The position numbers and the translations under genes were made by a program. A stretch of DNA of 64,000 nt, from the NCBI GenBank assembly GCA_963820185.1, contig CAWFYV010000004.1, positions 124,001-188,000 of the forward strand, read 5' to 3'. The notes under the pieces are model-generated. The model did no database searches, was not told the origin of the DNA, and saw only the letters and a program-made list of their open reading frames with translations. This document shows positions 29,679-38,739 of the stretch, piece after piece; the stretch's first letter is position 1, and the number at the start of each line of letters is the position of its first letter. The stretch comes from Aquilonibacter sp963820185 (GTDB lineage: Bacteria; Vulcanimicrobiota; Vulcanimicrobiia; Vulcanimicrobiales; Vulcanimicrobiaceae).

Positions 29679-30620
29679 TCACGGCGCGAGCAAAATCTTC
29701 CCACTTCGGCCCGGCGTCTCCGCGGCGCGCAGCGCTTGGGCCGCATCGCGCAGCGGATAGATACCGCCGACCGGCAGCGGCAATTCGCCGCTGAGGGCCA
29801 GCGCGAACACGCGCTGCATCGCATCAACTCTATCGCCCTCGGATGCGCGTTGCATCCAGGTGTTCATCCAAAAGCCGCGCACGATGCTCTCCTGTGCGAT
29901 CATCAATCCCGGATCGAACTTGAGCGACGCCCCAGAGAGGCCGCCAAAGACCACCAATTCGCCAAACTGCGCGAGCAACCGCTGCAACTCAAGCGACTCC
30001 GGACCGGCGACGGAATCGACGATGCGCGCGAAGCCCGCGCCTCCGGTGAGCGTACGCGCGCGCGTCTGCCAGCCCTCGTGCTCGGTCACGATCACGTGTT
30101 GCGCTCCGTAGCCGCGAAGCTCTTCGGCGGCAGCGTCGCGACGCACGAAGTTAACGATGTTGACGCCGTGCTTCTGCGCAAGCAACATGAGCATCTTGCC
30201 GACGGCGCCGTTAGAGGCGGTCTGCGCGATCCACATCTCCGGTTTCGTGCGCAATTGATCGAAGAGCACGACCGTCGAAAGCGGCATTGCGAGCAGCTGG
30301 CACGCGCGGTCGTCGTCGATCGCATCGGGAACCGGCACGAGCGAATCGGTGTTTGCGATCACCTCTCCCGCCCAAGCGCCGGGCGCCATGCAGGCGAAAC
30401 GCTTGCCCGAAATCGTTCCGAGGCATTCGGTGCCCCCGGTCGCGGGCAGCTTCGGCTTTACGCCGTAGACCCCGCGAATCGTCGCAAGGTCGTGATTGTG
30501 AATCGGCGAGCGCACCATCCGCAGCACGGTCTGACCTTCGCGTGGCTCGGGGACCGGAACATCGACTGGCGCCACGACCTCGGCCGGATCGCCGAAGCGC
30601 GCATATTGCAGAGCAATCAT
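29679..30620 (-). CDS. Zinc-independent MDR reductase (quinone oxidoreductase / enoyl reductase-like)
   Basis: This is a 313-residue medium-chain dehydrogenase/reductase. The N-terminal GroES-like domain reads SPIHNHDLATIRGVYGVKP followed by TGGTECLGTI; the Cys/His/Glu zinc ligands of alcohol dehydrogenases are missing. The NADP-binding domain contains WIAQTASNGAVGKMLMLLAQ, the AxxGxxG loop being here ASNGAVG. This layout is typical of trans-2-enoyl-ACP/CoA reductases (MECR/ETR1) and related quinone oxidoreductases. It may reduce an enoyl thioester or a quinone. It sits between the BNR exoprotein and a TonB receptor on the same strand, with 12- and 32-base gaps. Confidence 0.85.
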   Translation of the reverse strand: MIALQYARFGDPAEVVAPVDVPVPEPREGQTVLRMVRSPIHNHDLATIRGVYGVKPKLPATGGTECLGTISGKRFACMAPGAWAGEVIANTDSLVPVPDAIDDDRACQLLAMPLSTVVLFDQLRTKPEMWIAQTASNGAVGKMLMLLAQKHGVNIVNFVRRDAAAEELRGYGAQHVIVTEHEGWQTRARTLTGGAGFARIVDSVAGPESLELQRLLAQFGELVVFGGLSGASLKFDPGLMIAQESIVRGFWMNTWMQRASEGDRVDAMQRVFALALSGELPLPVGGIYPLRDAAQALRAAETPGRSGKILLAP

Positions 30621-30652
30621 GCGCGCTTCTTCGAGCTATCGTTTGGGTTGGC

Positions 30653-33475
30653 CTAGAAACGAACCGTCGTCGTTAGCCAAATCTGCCGGACCGGCAGACC
30701 ATACATCTCGTTGTTGTTGTTGAACGGGTTGGTTGTGTCGGGCGGATTGAAGGCGTTGAAGTAGCCTTGCGTGCCCATCCCGATATAGCCAAACTGCTGG
30801 CTGTTTTGGTTGAACACATTGTAGATGCCAAGGTTGAAAGTAACCGGCCCGACGGTTTTGGACGCGTTTGCCGTCGCATAGTTGTACGATGGGCGGTTGA
30901 ACCCGTTGTTCTCGGAGACGAAGTGCTCGTCGAAACGCGCCGTCCACGCGCCGAATTGACTTGAGTAGCCGACGCCAGCATTGGCCGTATTCACTGGAAC
31001 GCCGTAGATCTGATACCCGTTGAGCAGACCACCGTTGTTGACGAGAATCGAGTCTTGAAGATTTTGGAACTGCGCGGATTGCATCGCATAATTGCCGTCG
31101 ATCTCAAGGCCGCGCACAATGGGAATCTTCGTCTGAAGATTGAGGCCCTTGTATACCGCTTTACCGCCGTTGAACGGAATCGAGACCCCAAAGCTATTTA
31201 TGTTATAGGTGGAGACACCGCATGTCGTATTCAGGACACCCGCGTAGGCAGTAAAGTACGACGGCGGCGGCAGTTCCGCCGCAGGAACGGCGGAGAGCGG
31301 GAAGACGGCCGAGATGATCGGATTCTGCTCCGTCGTATCGTATGCGTCGACTTCGAGCGTAGCTTGATTCTGGAAGCGGTGCGCCAAGGCGACCTCGATG
31401 TCGTTTGCCGACTCCGGCTGCAGCAGGGTACTCGAACCGCCGCCAAGCGAGACGAGTCCCGACGTGCCGCACGTATTTGCCGGGTTGAAGCTCGGGTTGC
31501 TGGCAACCGGCGGCGAAAACGAGATACCGCCGGTCACGAGTGACGGATCAGGGTCACTTGTTGCGCGACCCGCGCTGACGCGCCACACGTCACTGGTCGT
31601 CGGGCGGTAGATCAGCGAGAGCCGAGGATCAAAATTGGTTGTCGCGGTGGTGTACGATCGTTCGATGTCGACGTCTGCGAAGACCGAGAAACGCGCATTC
31701 GGCGTCCACGTGTCGTGCAGAAAATACGAGTTGTGGAGGATCGTGTTGCTTTCGGTGAACCCACCGAACGAGACGAGTATCGGCGAGGTCGCCCCGATCG
31801 GCGTGATCGAGTACCCCGGCGTGTCGTTTCCTTGAAAGAGCTGATGCAGCGAGGTAAAGCCCACGGCGAGATCGTTCTTTCCTCGTGCGAGGTCGTACCG
31901 AATCAGGCCGCCATGGGTGAAATAGTCATCCAAATAAGATGCCGCCTGAATGTACGCGTTGAGCGGCCCCTTCTGATTCACGAAGGTGTAGTTGTCGATA
32001 TAGCCGTCAAGGATTAAGTTGCCTGGACCAATACCTTGCGTGAGGCGCAAGTCGTAGTCTTGGTTCTGCGCAGCGTGGTAGCGTTCGAGGCCGCCGCCAC
32101 TGGGACCCGAGAACGCGGACGCATACTGTTGCGGCGTCAGGCACGAGAACCCGCCCGCGGCATCGCTCAGCACCCCAAGTGTCGCTCCTGCGCACGTCGA
32201 CGAATTGCCATTGGGCAGTGTGATTTGAACGGGGCCGCCGGACACGGCGCCGTTAGCGCTTGCGAGTTGCACTGCATATGGTTCGTAGTCCGTATCACCG
32301 TTGCCCGTTGAATCGGCCTCCATCGATGCATTGTAGACCGTCGCCGTCAGCGTTGTGCGCGGCGCAATTTGGCCGACGACTTTCCCGACGAAGTTCCGAT
32401 TGAGGTAGTCGCCGGTGACATTGTAGTTACACGAGGCTTGATCGCCTGCCGCGATCGATGGCGGAAGCGAGCCGCCCGACAACGGGCCAGTGGGAGCATT
32501 GACCAGCGGGGCGTAGACTTGCCAGCTTGGATTGTTGGGGCAGCGGCTTTGACCGCCGGCGAGCAGATTCGACTGCAAAATGTTACCGGTGAGCTCACCA
32601 TTGGTTCCGTCGACGCCGTAGGCAAAGGCATAGCCAACCTTGCCGATCGTGTCGGTGAGAGTAATGCCGCTCATCAGATGGCCGAGGTCGCCGACGCCTT
32701 GCGTGAAACTCGAGTGCTGTTGCTGCGTGGGGTTGATCGTCTCAAAGTTGACCGCGCCGGCCAGCACGGGAACTGAATACAGCCCGGTTGCACCCGAGCC
32801 ATAAATGACACCGGTGTTTCCAAAGCCCCAAAACTGCGCGAGTTGATAATCGTACGAGTTACCATGCGCGCCGGTCGGTCCGATCGGATGACCATCGAGC
32901 AGCGTCGCTGATTCCGACGAGTCAAAACCGCGCAGCGAGATCGATTCATCGTCGCCGAGCGCCGAGCTGGTGGAGGCTGTTACGAATGGCAGCGTTGCCA
33001 GCGCATCGCCGGCGCGCGCATAGTTTTGGTCGGTGATTATCGCCGGGTTCAACGTACTGTTGATCGTCGCCGTGGTCTGAAGCGCTCCACGCGTGTTGAC
33101 AGAGACGACCGCGATCTGTTTTAGGCCCGTCGTGCCCTGGATGAGCGCCGTCTGCACTTCGACCGTGGGCTGACCGGGCTCGATCGCCAGTGCAGGAATC
33201 ACGGCGGACTGATATCCGCTCGCCGCGATAGTAATGGTGTACGTACCGGGCGTTACGCCTGCAAACGAAAACGACCCATCGGGTTTGGTCGTCGTCTTCG
33301 CGATCACGTTGACGCCTAGGTGTAACTCGACGGCAGCGCCGGCGACCGGCAGACCTGCGCTTGTTTCGAGGATACGCCCCGAGATGGTGGTCGAACCAGC
33401 CGGCGTTTGCGCTAGGGCCGGGGTCACAGCAAAAATGAACGCGAGCAGCGCGGCCGCACAAATACGAATTACCAT
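30653..33475 (-). CDS. TonB-dependent receptor with N-terminal carboxypeptidase-regulatory-like domain
   Basis: The 940-residue protein has a signal peptide ending at TPALAQ. A 90-residue CarboxypepD_reg-like beta-sandwich follows (STTISGRILETSAGLPVAGA, PDGSFSFAGVTPGTYTITIA). The plug is at about 130-270 (ISLRGFDSSESATLLDGHPIG) and the rest is a beta-barrel ending in WLTTTVRF, with the terminal Phe expected for outer-membrane insertion. This is the Oar/SusC-like layout used for large substrates such as glycans or peptides. The substrate is unknown. It lies upstream of the MDR and BNR genes on one strand, which suggests a joint uptake or degradation unit. Confidence 0.92.
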   Translation of the reverse strand: MVIRICAAALLAFIFAVTPALAQTPAGSTTISGRILETSAGLPVAGAAVELHLGVNVIAKTTTKPDGSFSFAGVTPGTYTITIAASGYQSAVIPALAIEPGQPTVEVQTALIQGTTGLKQIAVVSVNTRGALQTTATINSTLNPAIITDQNYARAGDALATLPFVTASTSSALGDDESISLRGFDSSESATLLDGHPIGPTGAHGNSYDYQLAQFWGFGNTGVIYGSGATGLYSVPVLAGAVNFETINPTQQQHSSFTQGVGDLGHLMSGITLTDTIGKVGYAFAYGVDGTNGELTGNILQSNLLAGGQSRCPNNPSWQVYAPLVNAPTGPLSGGSLPPSIAAGDQASCNYNVTGDYLNRNFVGKVVGQIAPRTTLTATVYNASMEADSTGNGDTDYEPYAVQLASANGAVSGGPVQITLPNGNSSTCAGATLGVLSDAAGGFSCLTPQQYASAFSGPSGGGLERYHAAQNQDYDLRLTQGIGPGNLILDGYIDNYTFVNQKGPLNAYIQAASYLDDYFTHGGLIRYDLARGKNDLAVGFTSLHQLFQGNDTPGYSITPIGATSPILVSFGGFTESNTILHNSYFLHDTWTPNARFSVFADVDIERSYTTATTNFDPRLSLIYRPTTSDVWRVSAGRATSDPDPSLVTGGISFSPPVASNPSFNPANTCGTSGLVSLGGGSSTLLQPESANDIEVALAHRFQNQATLEVDAYDTTEQNPIISAVFPLSAVPAAELPPPSYFTAYAGVLNTTCGVSTYNINSFGVSIPFNGGKAVYKGLNLQTKIPIVRGLEIDGNYAMQSAQFQNLQDSILVNNGGLLNGYQIYGVPVNTANAGVGYSSQFGAWTARFDEHFVSENNGFNRPSYNYATANASKTVGPVTFNLGIYNVFNQNSQQFGYIGMGTQGYFNAFNPPDTTNPFNNNNEMYGLPVRQIWLTTTVRF

Positions 33476-33662
33476 AACTCGAACTACTACGCGTTCAAAT
33501 TTATCTCGCGTTTATGCCGCGCTTAAGAAAACCTACGCTTTTGCCCGCTCGTCGCGCTTCCGTCGGGTCGTGAAGGCCGCACATAATGATGACTTTATCG
33601 AAGCATTAAGGATTGAACCCTGAGAAAGGCTCCCGCAATCGCGCGCGAACTCTCGGTATCCT
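33476..33662. other. Divergent intergenic region, no clear element
   Basis: These 187 bases separate the TonB receptor (minus) and the phosphoesterase (plus). The region is AT-richer than its neighbours. I found no convincing -35/-10 pair, hairpin or small frame. Both genes must be expressed from here. Confidence 0.5.
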
Positions 33663-34583
33663 ATGCGTAACGTCGTCAGCATGCTCGCGCTCGGCCTCGC
33701 GCTTGTCGCGGCCGCATCACCGCAAAGGTCGAATAACGACCTTTCCGTGCCGAGCTACAAGCATATCTTCGTCATCATCGATGAAAACAAAGATTTTGGT
33801 GCGATTGTCAATCCAGCCGCGGCGCCAAATATCAGCGCGCTTGCAAGGACGTACGGCAATGCAACAAATTTTTTTGCCGAGTCACATCCGTCCGAGCCGA
33901 ACTATATTGCAATCGTCGGTGGCGACACGTTCGGTGTGCGTGACGACGGCTACCACACGATCGACGCACCGAATCTCGCAACCCAACTCACCAAGGCCGG
34001 CCTGACGTGGAAGGGCTACTACGAAAGCATTCCGGCGCCGGGTTCGGACGCGGCCCGGGGTGGGCTCTATGCTTTCAAGCATTCCGGCTTCATGAACTTT
34101 GCGTCGGTACGAAATGACCCCGATCGTGCCATGCACGTCGTCGGCTTCGATCAGCTCGAGAGTGATCTAGCGTCGGGCTTGCTCCCATCGTTTGCGCTCA
34201 TCGTTCCGAACCTTTGTAACGACATGCACGGCGCCCCGAGTTGCCCCGACGATGCAGCGCTCGTTCGGCGCGGCGACACGGTCGTTGGGAATCTCGTGCG
34301 CAGCATCCAGGCGACCGATGCGTGGAAGTCGCCGGACAACGTCGCAATCGTCATTACGTTCGATGAAAGCGAGAATAAGGCCGAAGCTGGCGGCGGACAC
34401 ATTCCGACGATCGTCGTAACGAATCACGGACCGCGCGGCAAGAGCGACAGTAGCGCTTACAACCACTACTCCCTTTTGCGGACGATCGAAGATGCTTTCC
34501 GCATCGGTCAGTACCTCGGTCATGCCGCGAGCAGTTCGGTAAAGCCGATGGTGCCGCTCTTTGCGGTCAGCGAACCGAAGTAG
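33663..34583 (+). CDS. Secreted phosphoesterase (acid phosphatase / phospholipase C-like superfamily)
   Basis: The 306-residue protein starts with a hydrophobic signal (MRNVVSMLALGLALVAAASP). KHIFVIIDENKDFGAIV is the N-terminal metal-site phrase of the PhoX/AcpA-like phosphoesterase family (usual form HVVVVVMENRSF). ESHPSEPNYIAIVGGDTFG and VAIVITFDESENKAEAGGGH carry the remaining acidic and histidine ligands, and VVTNHGPRG is near the end. It would hydrolyse phosphomonoesters or phospholipid head groups outside the cytoplasm. The start ATG has no obvious ribosome binding site. Nothing links it to the flanking acidic protein. Confidence 0.87.
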   Translation: MRNVVSMLALGLALVAAASPQRSNNDLSVPSYKHIFVIIDENKDFGAIVNPAAAPNISALARTYGNATNFFAESHPSEPNYIAIVGGDTFGVRDDGYHTIDAPNLATQLTKAGLTWKGYYESIPAPGSDAARGGLYAFKHSGFMNFASVRNDPDRAMHVVGFDQLESDLASGLLPSFALIVPNLCNDMHGAPSCPDDAALVRRGDTVVGNLVRSIQATDAWKSPDNVAIVITFDESENKAEAGGGHIPTIVVTNHGPRGKSDSSAYNHYSLLRTIEDAFRIGQYLGHAASSSVKPMVPLFAVSEPK

Positions 34584-34585
34584 CG

Positions 34586-34915
34586 CTAGTCGCGCTCGTC
34601 CTCGGCATCTTCATCTTCGTCGTCTTCGTCATCCTCGTCGTCATCTTCATCTTCGTCTTCTTCGGGATCGAAGTCGAAGTTGTCGTCATCTTCTTCCGGA
34701 GACATTTCGTCGACTGCGGCGTGGATCTCGCGATACATCGCGGCGATCTCACGTCCGAGCTCTTGGCCGCCGCGTTCTGAACTCACCGTGGCAAGCCAGC
34801 GGTCGAGCGCGGCGATCGTCAGGTGCATCGCGATTACGTCATTTGTCGGAGCATCAAGTTCGAGGTCCATCACACCGTCCTCATCGAGTGCGCAATTGTA
34901 TTCAGCGTACGCCAC
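34586..34915 (-). CDS. Small highly acidic protein, unknown
   Basis: A 109-residue protein. Residues 1-70 look like a short alpha-helical domain (AYAEYNCALDEDGVMDLELD ... MHLTIAALDRWLATVSSE). Residues 72-109 are almost only Asp and Glu. It lies convergent to the phosphoesterase with a 2-base gap. An acidic tail could interact with nucleic-acid-binding proteins or act as an intrinsically disordered chaperone-like segment. No family recognised. Confidence 0.6.
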   Translation of the reverse strand: MAYAEYNCALDEDGVMDLELDAPTNDVIAMHLTIAALDRWLATVSSERGGQELGREIAAMYREIHAAVDEMSPEEDDDNFDFDPEEDEDEDDDEDDEDDEDEDAEDERD

Positions 34916-35057
34916 GATGGGTTAAACCCGCGTTAAGGAGACTCTATCGATCAAAGCTGAAGCTTTGCTCGCTAGAGTCGCGCGGCTTCGCTCGCGCCCG
35001 TAAGAAAAGGCTCCCGAGCGCGCAACCCCGTATATAGTTAGCCGGTTAATAACATAG

Positions 35058-36563
35058 ATGCAGAATCCGTTTGCCCATCGCCAGAACGCTCCCGTCGCGC
35101 TGATCACGATCACCGTCATGCTCGGCCTGATCATGGCGATTATTGATTCCACGATCGTCAATGTTGCGATCAACACGATCGGCGGCAACCTCGGCGCATC
35201 GGTCGACGAGGTCTCGTGGGTCGCCACCGGCTACATCCTCGCGAGCGTCGTGGTTATGCCGCTCAACGGATATCTCACCGCGTACCTTGGTCGCAAGCGT
35301 TTTTACGCAGCGTCTCTGGCGCTTTTTACGATCGCCTCGTTGTTATGCGGGACCGCAACCAACATCACGCAACTGATCATTTACCGCGTGATTCAAGGCA
35401 TCGGCGGCGGCGCGCTTCAACCGACGGCCCAAGCCATCATGTTCGAGACCTATCCGCCGGAGAAGCGCGGGAACGCGATGGCAATCTTCGGCATGGGTGC
35501 CATGGTCGGACCCGCGATCGGGCCGCTGCTTGGCGGATACCTTGTCGACAACGCAACCTGGCCTGTCATTTTTCTGATCAACATTCCAATCGGCATCGTG
35601 GCGTTCGTCATGACGATGATGTTCATCCCCTCCCCCAAGTACATCGAGCGGCCAAAGGTGGGCCTCGATTGGGCCGGTCTCGGCCTGATGACCATGGGAC
35701 TCGCCGCATTGCAATACGTGCTGGAACGCGGCGAACACGATGACTGGTACGACTCGTCGACGATTACCATTCTCACCATCGTTGCGGTCGTTGCGCTCGC
35801 GTTGTTCATCTGGAAGATGATCCGTGACCCGCATCCGCTGGTGAACCTCAAAGTGTTCAAGCACTCGTCGTTCACCGTGGGCAGCATTCTCGGCATTATC
35901 AGCGGCTTCGGGCTCTTTGGGACCGCACTGATCATACCGCTCTTCTTCCAAACGATTCTCAACTTTACGGCCTTTGATACGGGCCTTGCGCTTTTGCCCG
36001 GTGCGCTGTCGACAGCGGTGAGTATGCTGCTCGTCGGCAGGTTACTCAACCGTATCGACGCGCGCGCCTCGATCGCGTTCGGGTTTCTCATCTTCGCGCT
36101 CTCGACGTGGATGCTCGGCGGACTTTCGACTGACGCGGGATTCTGGGACGTCTTTTGGCCACGCTTGATCCAAGGCTTCGGTCTCGGTTTTCTCTTCGTA
36201 CCGCTCACGACCGTCTCGCTCTCGGATGTCCCCATTCCCGAGATGGCGGGCGCGACGGGCGTGTACATCCTCGTGCGCCAACTTGGCGGAAGCCTGGGCA
36301 TTGCAATTCTGACAACGCTGCTCGTGCACCAGACAGCGATCGCTTGGAACGTGCTCGCGTCGGGCGTGACGCAAACGCACGGCTACTCGATCGGCGCACT
36401 CACCGGCATGGTCGCACAGCAATCCTCGATGATTGCCTACAACTATCTCTTCCGGATAACGGCCATCGTCTTCTTGTTCGCAACGCCTCTGGTGTTGTTC
36501 ATCAAGGTCAAGCCGCGTACCGCGAACGCGCCGCTTCCCGCGATGGCCGCCGCAGCGGACTAG
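35058..36563 (+). CDS. MFS drug/solute exporter, DHA2 (EmrB/QacA) family
   Basis: The 501-residue protein has about 14 hydrophobic segments. The DHA2 signatures are present: MAIIDSTIVNVAINTIG in the first helix, GRKRFYAASL in the loop after helix 2, and IQGIGGGALQPTAQAIMFE and GPAIGPLLGGYLV (motif C) in helices 4-5. It would export drugs, dyes or metabolites by proton antiport. No TetR or MarR regulator and no HlyD-type adaptor gene adjoins it, so the substrate is open. The gap upstream holds TATAGT at 35033-35038 without a good -35. Confidence 0.93.
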   Translation: MQNPFAHRQNAPVALITITVMLGLIMAIIDSTIVNVAINTIGGNLGASVDEVSWVATGYILASVVVMPLNGYLTAYLGRKRFYAASLALFTIASLLCGTATNITQLIIYRVIQGIGGGALQPTAQAIMFETYPPEKRGNAMAIFGMGAMVGPAIGPLLGGYLVDNATWPVIFLINIPIGIVAFVMTMMFIPSPKYIERPKVGLDWAGLGLMTMGLAALQYVLERGEHDDWYDSSTITILTIVAVVALALFIWKMIRDPHPLVNLKVFKHSSFTVGSILGIISGFGLFGTALIIPLFFQTILNFTAFDTGLALLPGALSTAVSMLLVGRLLNRIDARASIAFGFLIFALSTWMLGGLSTDAGFWDVFWPRLIQGFGLGFLFVPLTTVSLSDVPIPEMAGATGVYILVRQLGGSLGIAILTTLLVHQTAIAWNVLASGVTQTHGYSIGALTGMVAQQSSMIAYNYLFRITAIVFLFATPLVLFIKVKPRTANAPLPAMAAAAD

Positions 36564-36566
36564 CCG

Positions 36567-37703
36567 CTAGACGCGTTCAAGCGCGTCGAGCGCGTCGGCG
36601 CTCGTGGGCGATTGCTCCCGGAATGCGTAGATGCGATACGGCAACACGCCGGCGCGCGCTTTCGAGCGTGCACCGACTCGTTGGTCGAGTTTCTTACGAT
36701 AGACGGCCGGTCCCACCAAGTGTATCGCGTCGGCCGTCGGCTCGTCGTAGTACTCCGGCCAATGCGCGAGCCAAATTCCGACGGTCGGACGTCCGCCCAT
36801 CGCGATCGCGCAATGTAACGGGCCCGCCGCAACACCCACGTAGGCGTGCGCGGCGCGAATCAGGGTAACCATCACGTGCGCGAAAGGCAGATCCAGGTCA
36901 GCAAAGAGGTCGGCGGTGGTCGGCGCGAGACCGCTTTCACGTCCGATCGCCTGACTCGATCGCTCGTCCACGGCGACCACACGCGCGCGCGGATCGCGGC
37001 GACGAACCTCGCGCGCGAAATCAACGACCTCGTGCTCGGACCAGATCTTGTCGGCCTGGGTGTGACCGCCGGCTGAAAGCACGTAGAGGTGCGCGCCCGG
37101 CTCGACGACCTCGCGCAGACGCGCCTCCAGCAGCGCGGCGCTTTGCGCCGGCGCATGAAACGCGAGCGAGGAGCGCAGCGGCTGCGCAAGGTCGATCGCC
37201 GCAAGACGCTGGGGCGCAACGATGCGGCTCGCGAGATAACGCGCTTTGGTATGGAAGGGATATGGCGTGCGGCCGGTCATCTCTGGATACCGGCAAACCA
37301 ACATCGCATCGATACCGTGCTCAAGGATGCGTGAACGCAGCGGCTCCGGTACATCGAGCGGCATGGCTCCATCGGGTGGATGGTCAAGGTCGAGTCCGAA
37401 GTGTGGCCGCGCGCCAAGCGCGGATCCATCACCGCGCGCGCGCGCTCCCGAATACAGTGGGTGCAAGCACCCGGGGTGTACGCGCTCGCCCTCATCGTAA
37501 AGATGCACGAAGTCGTCGCCAAATCGTGTTACAAAGTATGTATTGCTGGACTCGAGCAACGGCACGACGAACGACAGATGCACGAAGTCGCCGAATCCGT
37601 GCGGCCAGTAGATCAGCACGCGCCGATTCGTGACCGACCCAAATGCGCGGCCGTCGTCGGAGTAGACCGGTAGCTCGAGCGTGCGTGCCGAAGAGGCGCT
37701 CAT
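36567..37703 (-). CDS. Glycosyltransferase family 9-like (heptosyltransferase-type) protein
   Basis: A protein of about 378 residues. The N-terminal VLIYWPHGFGDFVHLSFVV matches the family start (xGDxxxLxP), and the C-terminal AYVGVAAGPLHCAIAMGGRP matches the GT9 donor-site motif SGPxHLAxA. The middle contains HLYVLSAGGHTQADKIW. GT9 enzymes add heptose or related sugars from nucleotide donors in LPS core synthesis. I chose ATG 37703 because the long upstream extension would run through the divergent gene; ATG 37706 is directly adjacent. Its start is interleaved with that of the divergent GT4 gene. Confidence 0.82.
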   Translation of the reverse strand: MSASSARTLELPVYSDDGRAFGSVTNRRVLIYWPHGFGDFVHLSFVVPLLESSNTYFVTRFGDDFVHLYDEGERVHPGCLHPLYSGARARGDGSALGARPHFGLDLDHPPDGAMPLDVPEPLRSRILEHGIDAMLVCRYPEMTGRTPYPFHTKARYLASRIVAPQRLAAIDLAQPLRSSLAFHAPAQSAALLEARLREVVEPGAHLYVLSAGGHTQADKIWSEHEVVDFAREVRRRDPRARVVAVDERSSQAIGRESGLAPTTADLFADLDLPFAHVMVTLIRAAHAYVGVAAGPLHCAIAMGGRPTVGIWLAHWPEYYDEPTADAIHLVGPAVYRKKLDQRVGARSKARAGVLPYRIYAFREQSPTSADALDALERV

Positions 37704-37704
37704 C

Positions 37705-38739
37705 ATGCTCCACGTTGGCGTCGATGCCTGGAATCTCCCCGGCGACCATCGCGGCATCGGTCGCTACGTGCGCTCGATCCTGCGTGAGTGGCATACGTCC
37801 TTTACCGATCGCGTTGCGGTCTCGTTGATCGTTCCGGAGTGGCACACGTGGACGGTGCGAACGCGCTATCGGCGCGAGGTGGATGGCGTCGACTATCCGA
37901 TCGTCTCGCGCGCCTTGCACGACCGCGCGCACTTCGACGTGCTGTGGTTTCCGTGGAACGGCTGCAGCTGGTTGAATTTTCGTCGCCCGGCCGTTGCGAC
38001 GTTGCACGACGCAACGAGCTTCGTCATTCCCAATTACCAGCCCGAAACGAAGGTCATCTTCCGCAACGCCGCCGAACGCTGCCGCGCCTTGATTACCGAT
38101 TCCATCTTTTCAGCCCACGAGCTTGCGCGCGAGCTTGCCGTCCCGCTCGAACGATTCACGCCGATACCGCTGGGCGTCTCGATGCAACCCGCGCTTGCCC
38201 CGCCGTCTATCGACGTGCGAGAGCTTGCGCCGTACGTGCTCTTCGTCGGAACGTCCGAGCAGCGCAAAGGCATCCTCACGCTGGTCCACGCGATGGAACG
38301 CGTGCAGCACGCCGATCCGGATCTGCGCCTGGTCATCGCCGGCGCTCGGGGCGATGGCTTGCGCGGCGACGAAAGCATCGCTATGACCGAACTCGGACAT
38401 GTCGACGATGCGACGCTCGCTGCACTCTATCGGGGTGCGGTTGCGTTTGCGTTCCCGTCGCGCTACGAAGGCTTTGGACTGCCGGTCCTCGAGGCGATGG
38501 CACACGGCGCCCCGGTCATTACCACCAACGTCACGGCCATTCCCGAGGCTGCGGGCGATGCCGCGCTCTACGTCACGCCCGACGACGCCGATGCACTTGC
38601 CGCGGCTATCACTCGCGTGCGGACCGATCCGATGCTCGCGGCATCACTGCGCGAGCGCGGCCTGGCGCGAGCCGCGCAGATGACCTGGCAGAAAACCGCA
38701 GCCGCCACGCTCGGCGTGTTGGAACACGCGGCGTCGTGA
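37705..38739 (+). CDS. Glycosyltransferase family 4
   Basis: The 344-residue protein has a GT-B fold. The N-terminal phrase GVDAWNLPGDHRGIGRYVRS contains the acceptor-side glycine loop. The C-terminal domain has YVLFVGTSEQRKGILTLVHA and the donor-binding FPSRYEGFGLPVLEAMAHGA with the EX7E pair. It transfers a sugar from a nucleotide donor to a glycan or lipid, probably in capsule or LPS assembly together with the divergent GT9. ATG 37705 is preferred over GTG 37681 because AGAGG lies 8 bases upstream. The stop overlaps the Nudix start in GTGA. Confidence 0.92.
   Translation: MLHVGVDAWNLPGDHRGIGRYVRSILREWHTSFTDRVAVSLIVPEWHTWTVRTRYRREVDGVDYPIVSRALHDRAHFDVLWFPWNGCSWLNFRRPAVATLHDATSFVIPNYQPETKVIFRNAAERCRALITDSIFSAHELARELAVPLERFTPIPLGVSMQPALAPPSIDVRELAPYVLFVGTSEQRKGILTLVHAMERVQHADPDLRLVIAGARGDGLRGDESIAMTELGHVDDATLAALYRGAVAFAFPSRYEGFGLPVLEAMAHGAPVITTNVTAIPEAAGDAALYVTPDDADALAAAITRVRTDPMLAASLRERGLARAAQMTWQKTAAATLGVLEHAAS

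Noticed and set aside
28950..30656. 568-residue plus-strand frame opposite the BNR and MDR genes
   Set aside because: It spans two real opposite-strand genes and the gap between them, and is Arg/His/Asp-rich without motifs.
34561..35037. Arg-rich plus-strand frame opposite the acidic protein
   Set aside because: Poly-Arg/His/Leu pattern is the mirror of GAT/GAA repeats coding Asp and Glu on the minus strand.
37788..38735. Long N-terminal extension of the Nudix frame through the GT4 gene
   Set aside because: It lies out of frame over a clear GT4 gene; the Nudix domain starts at GTG 38736.
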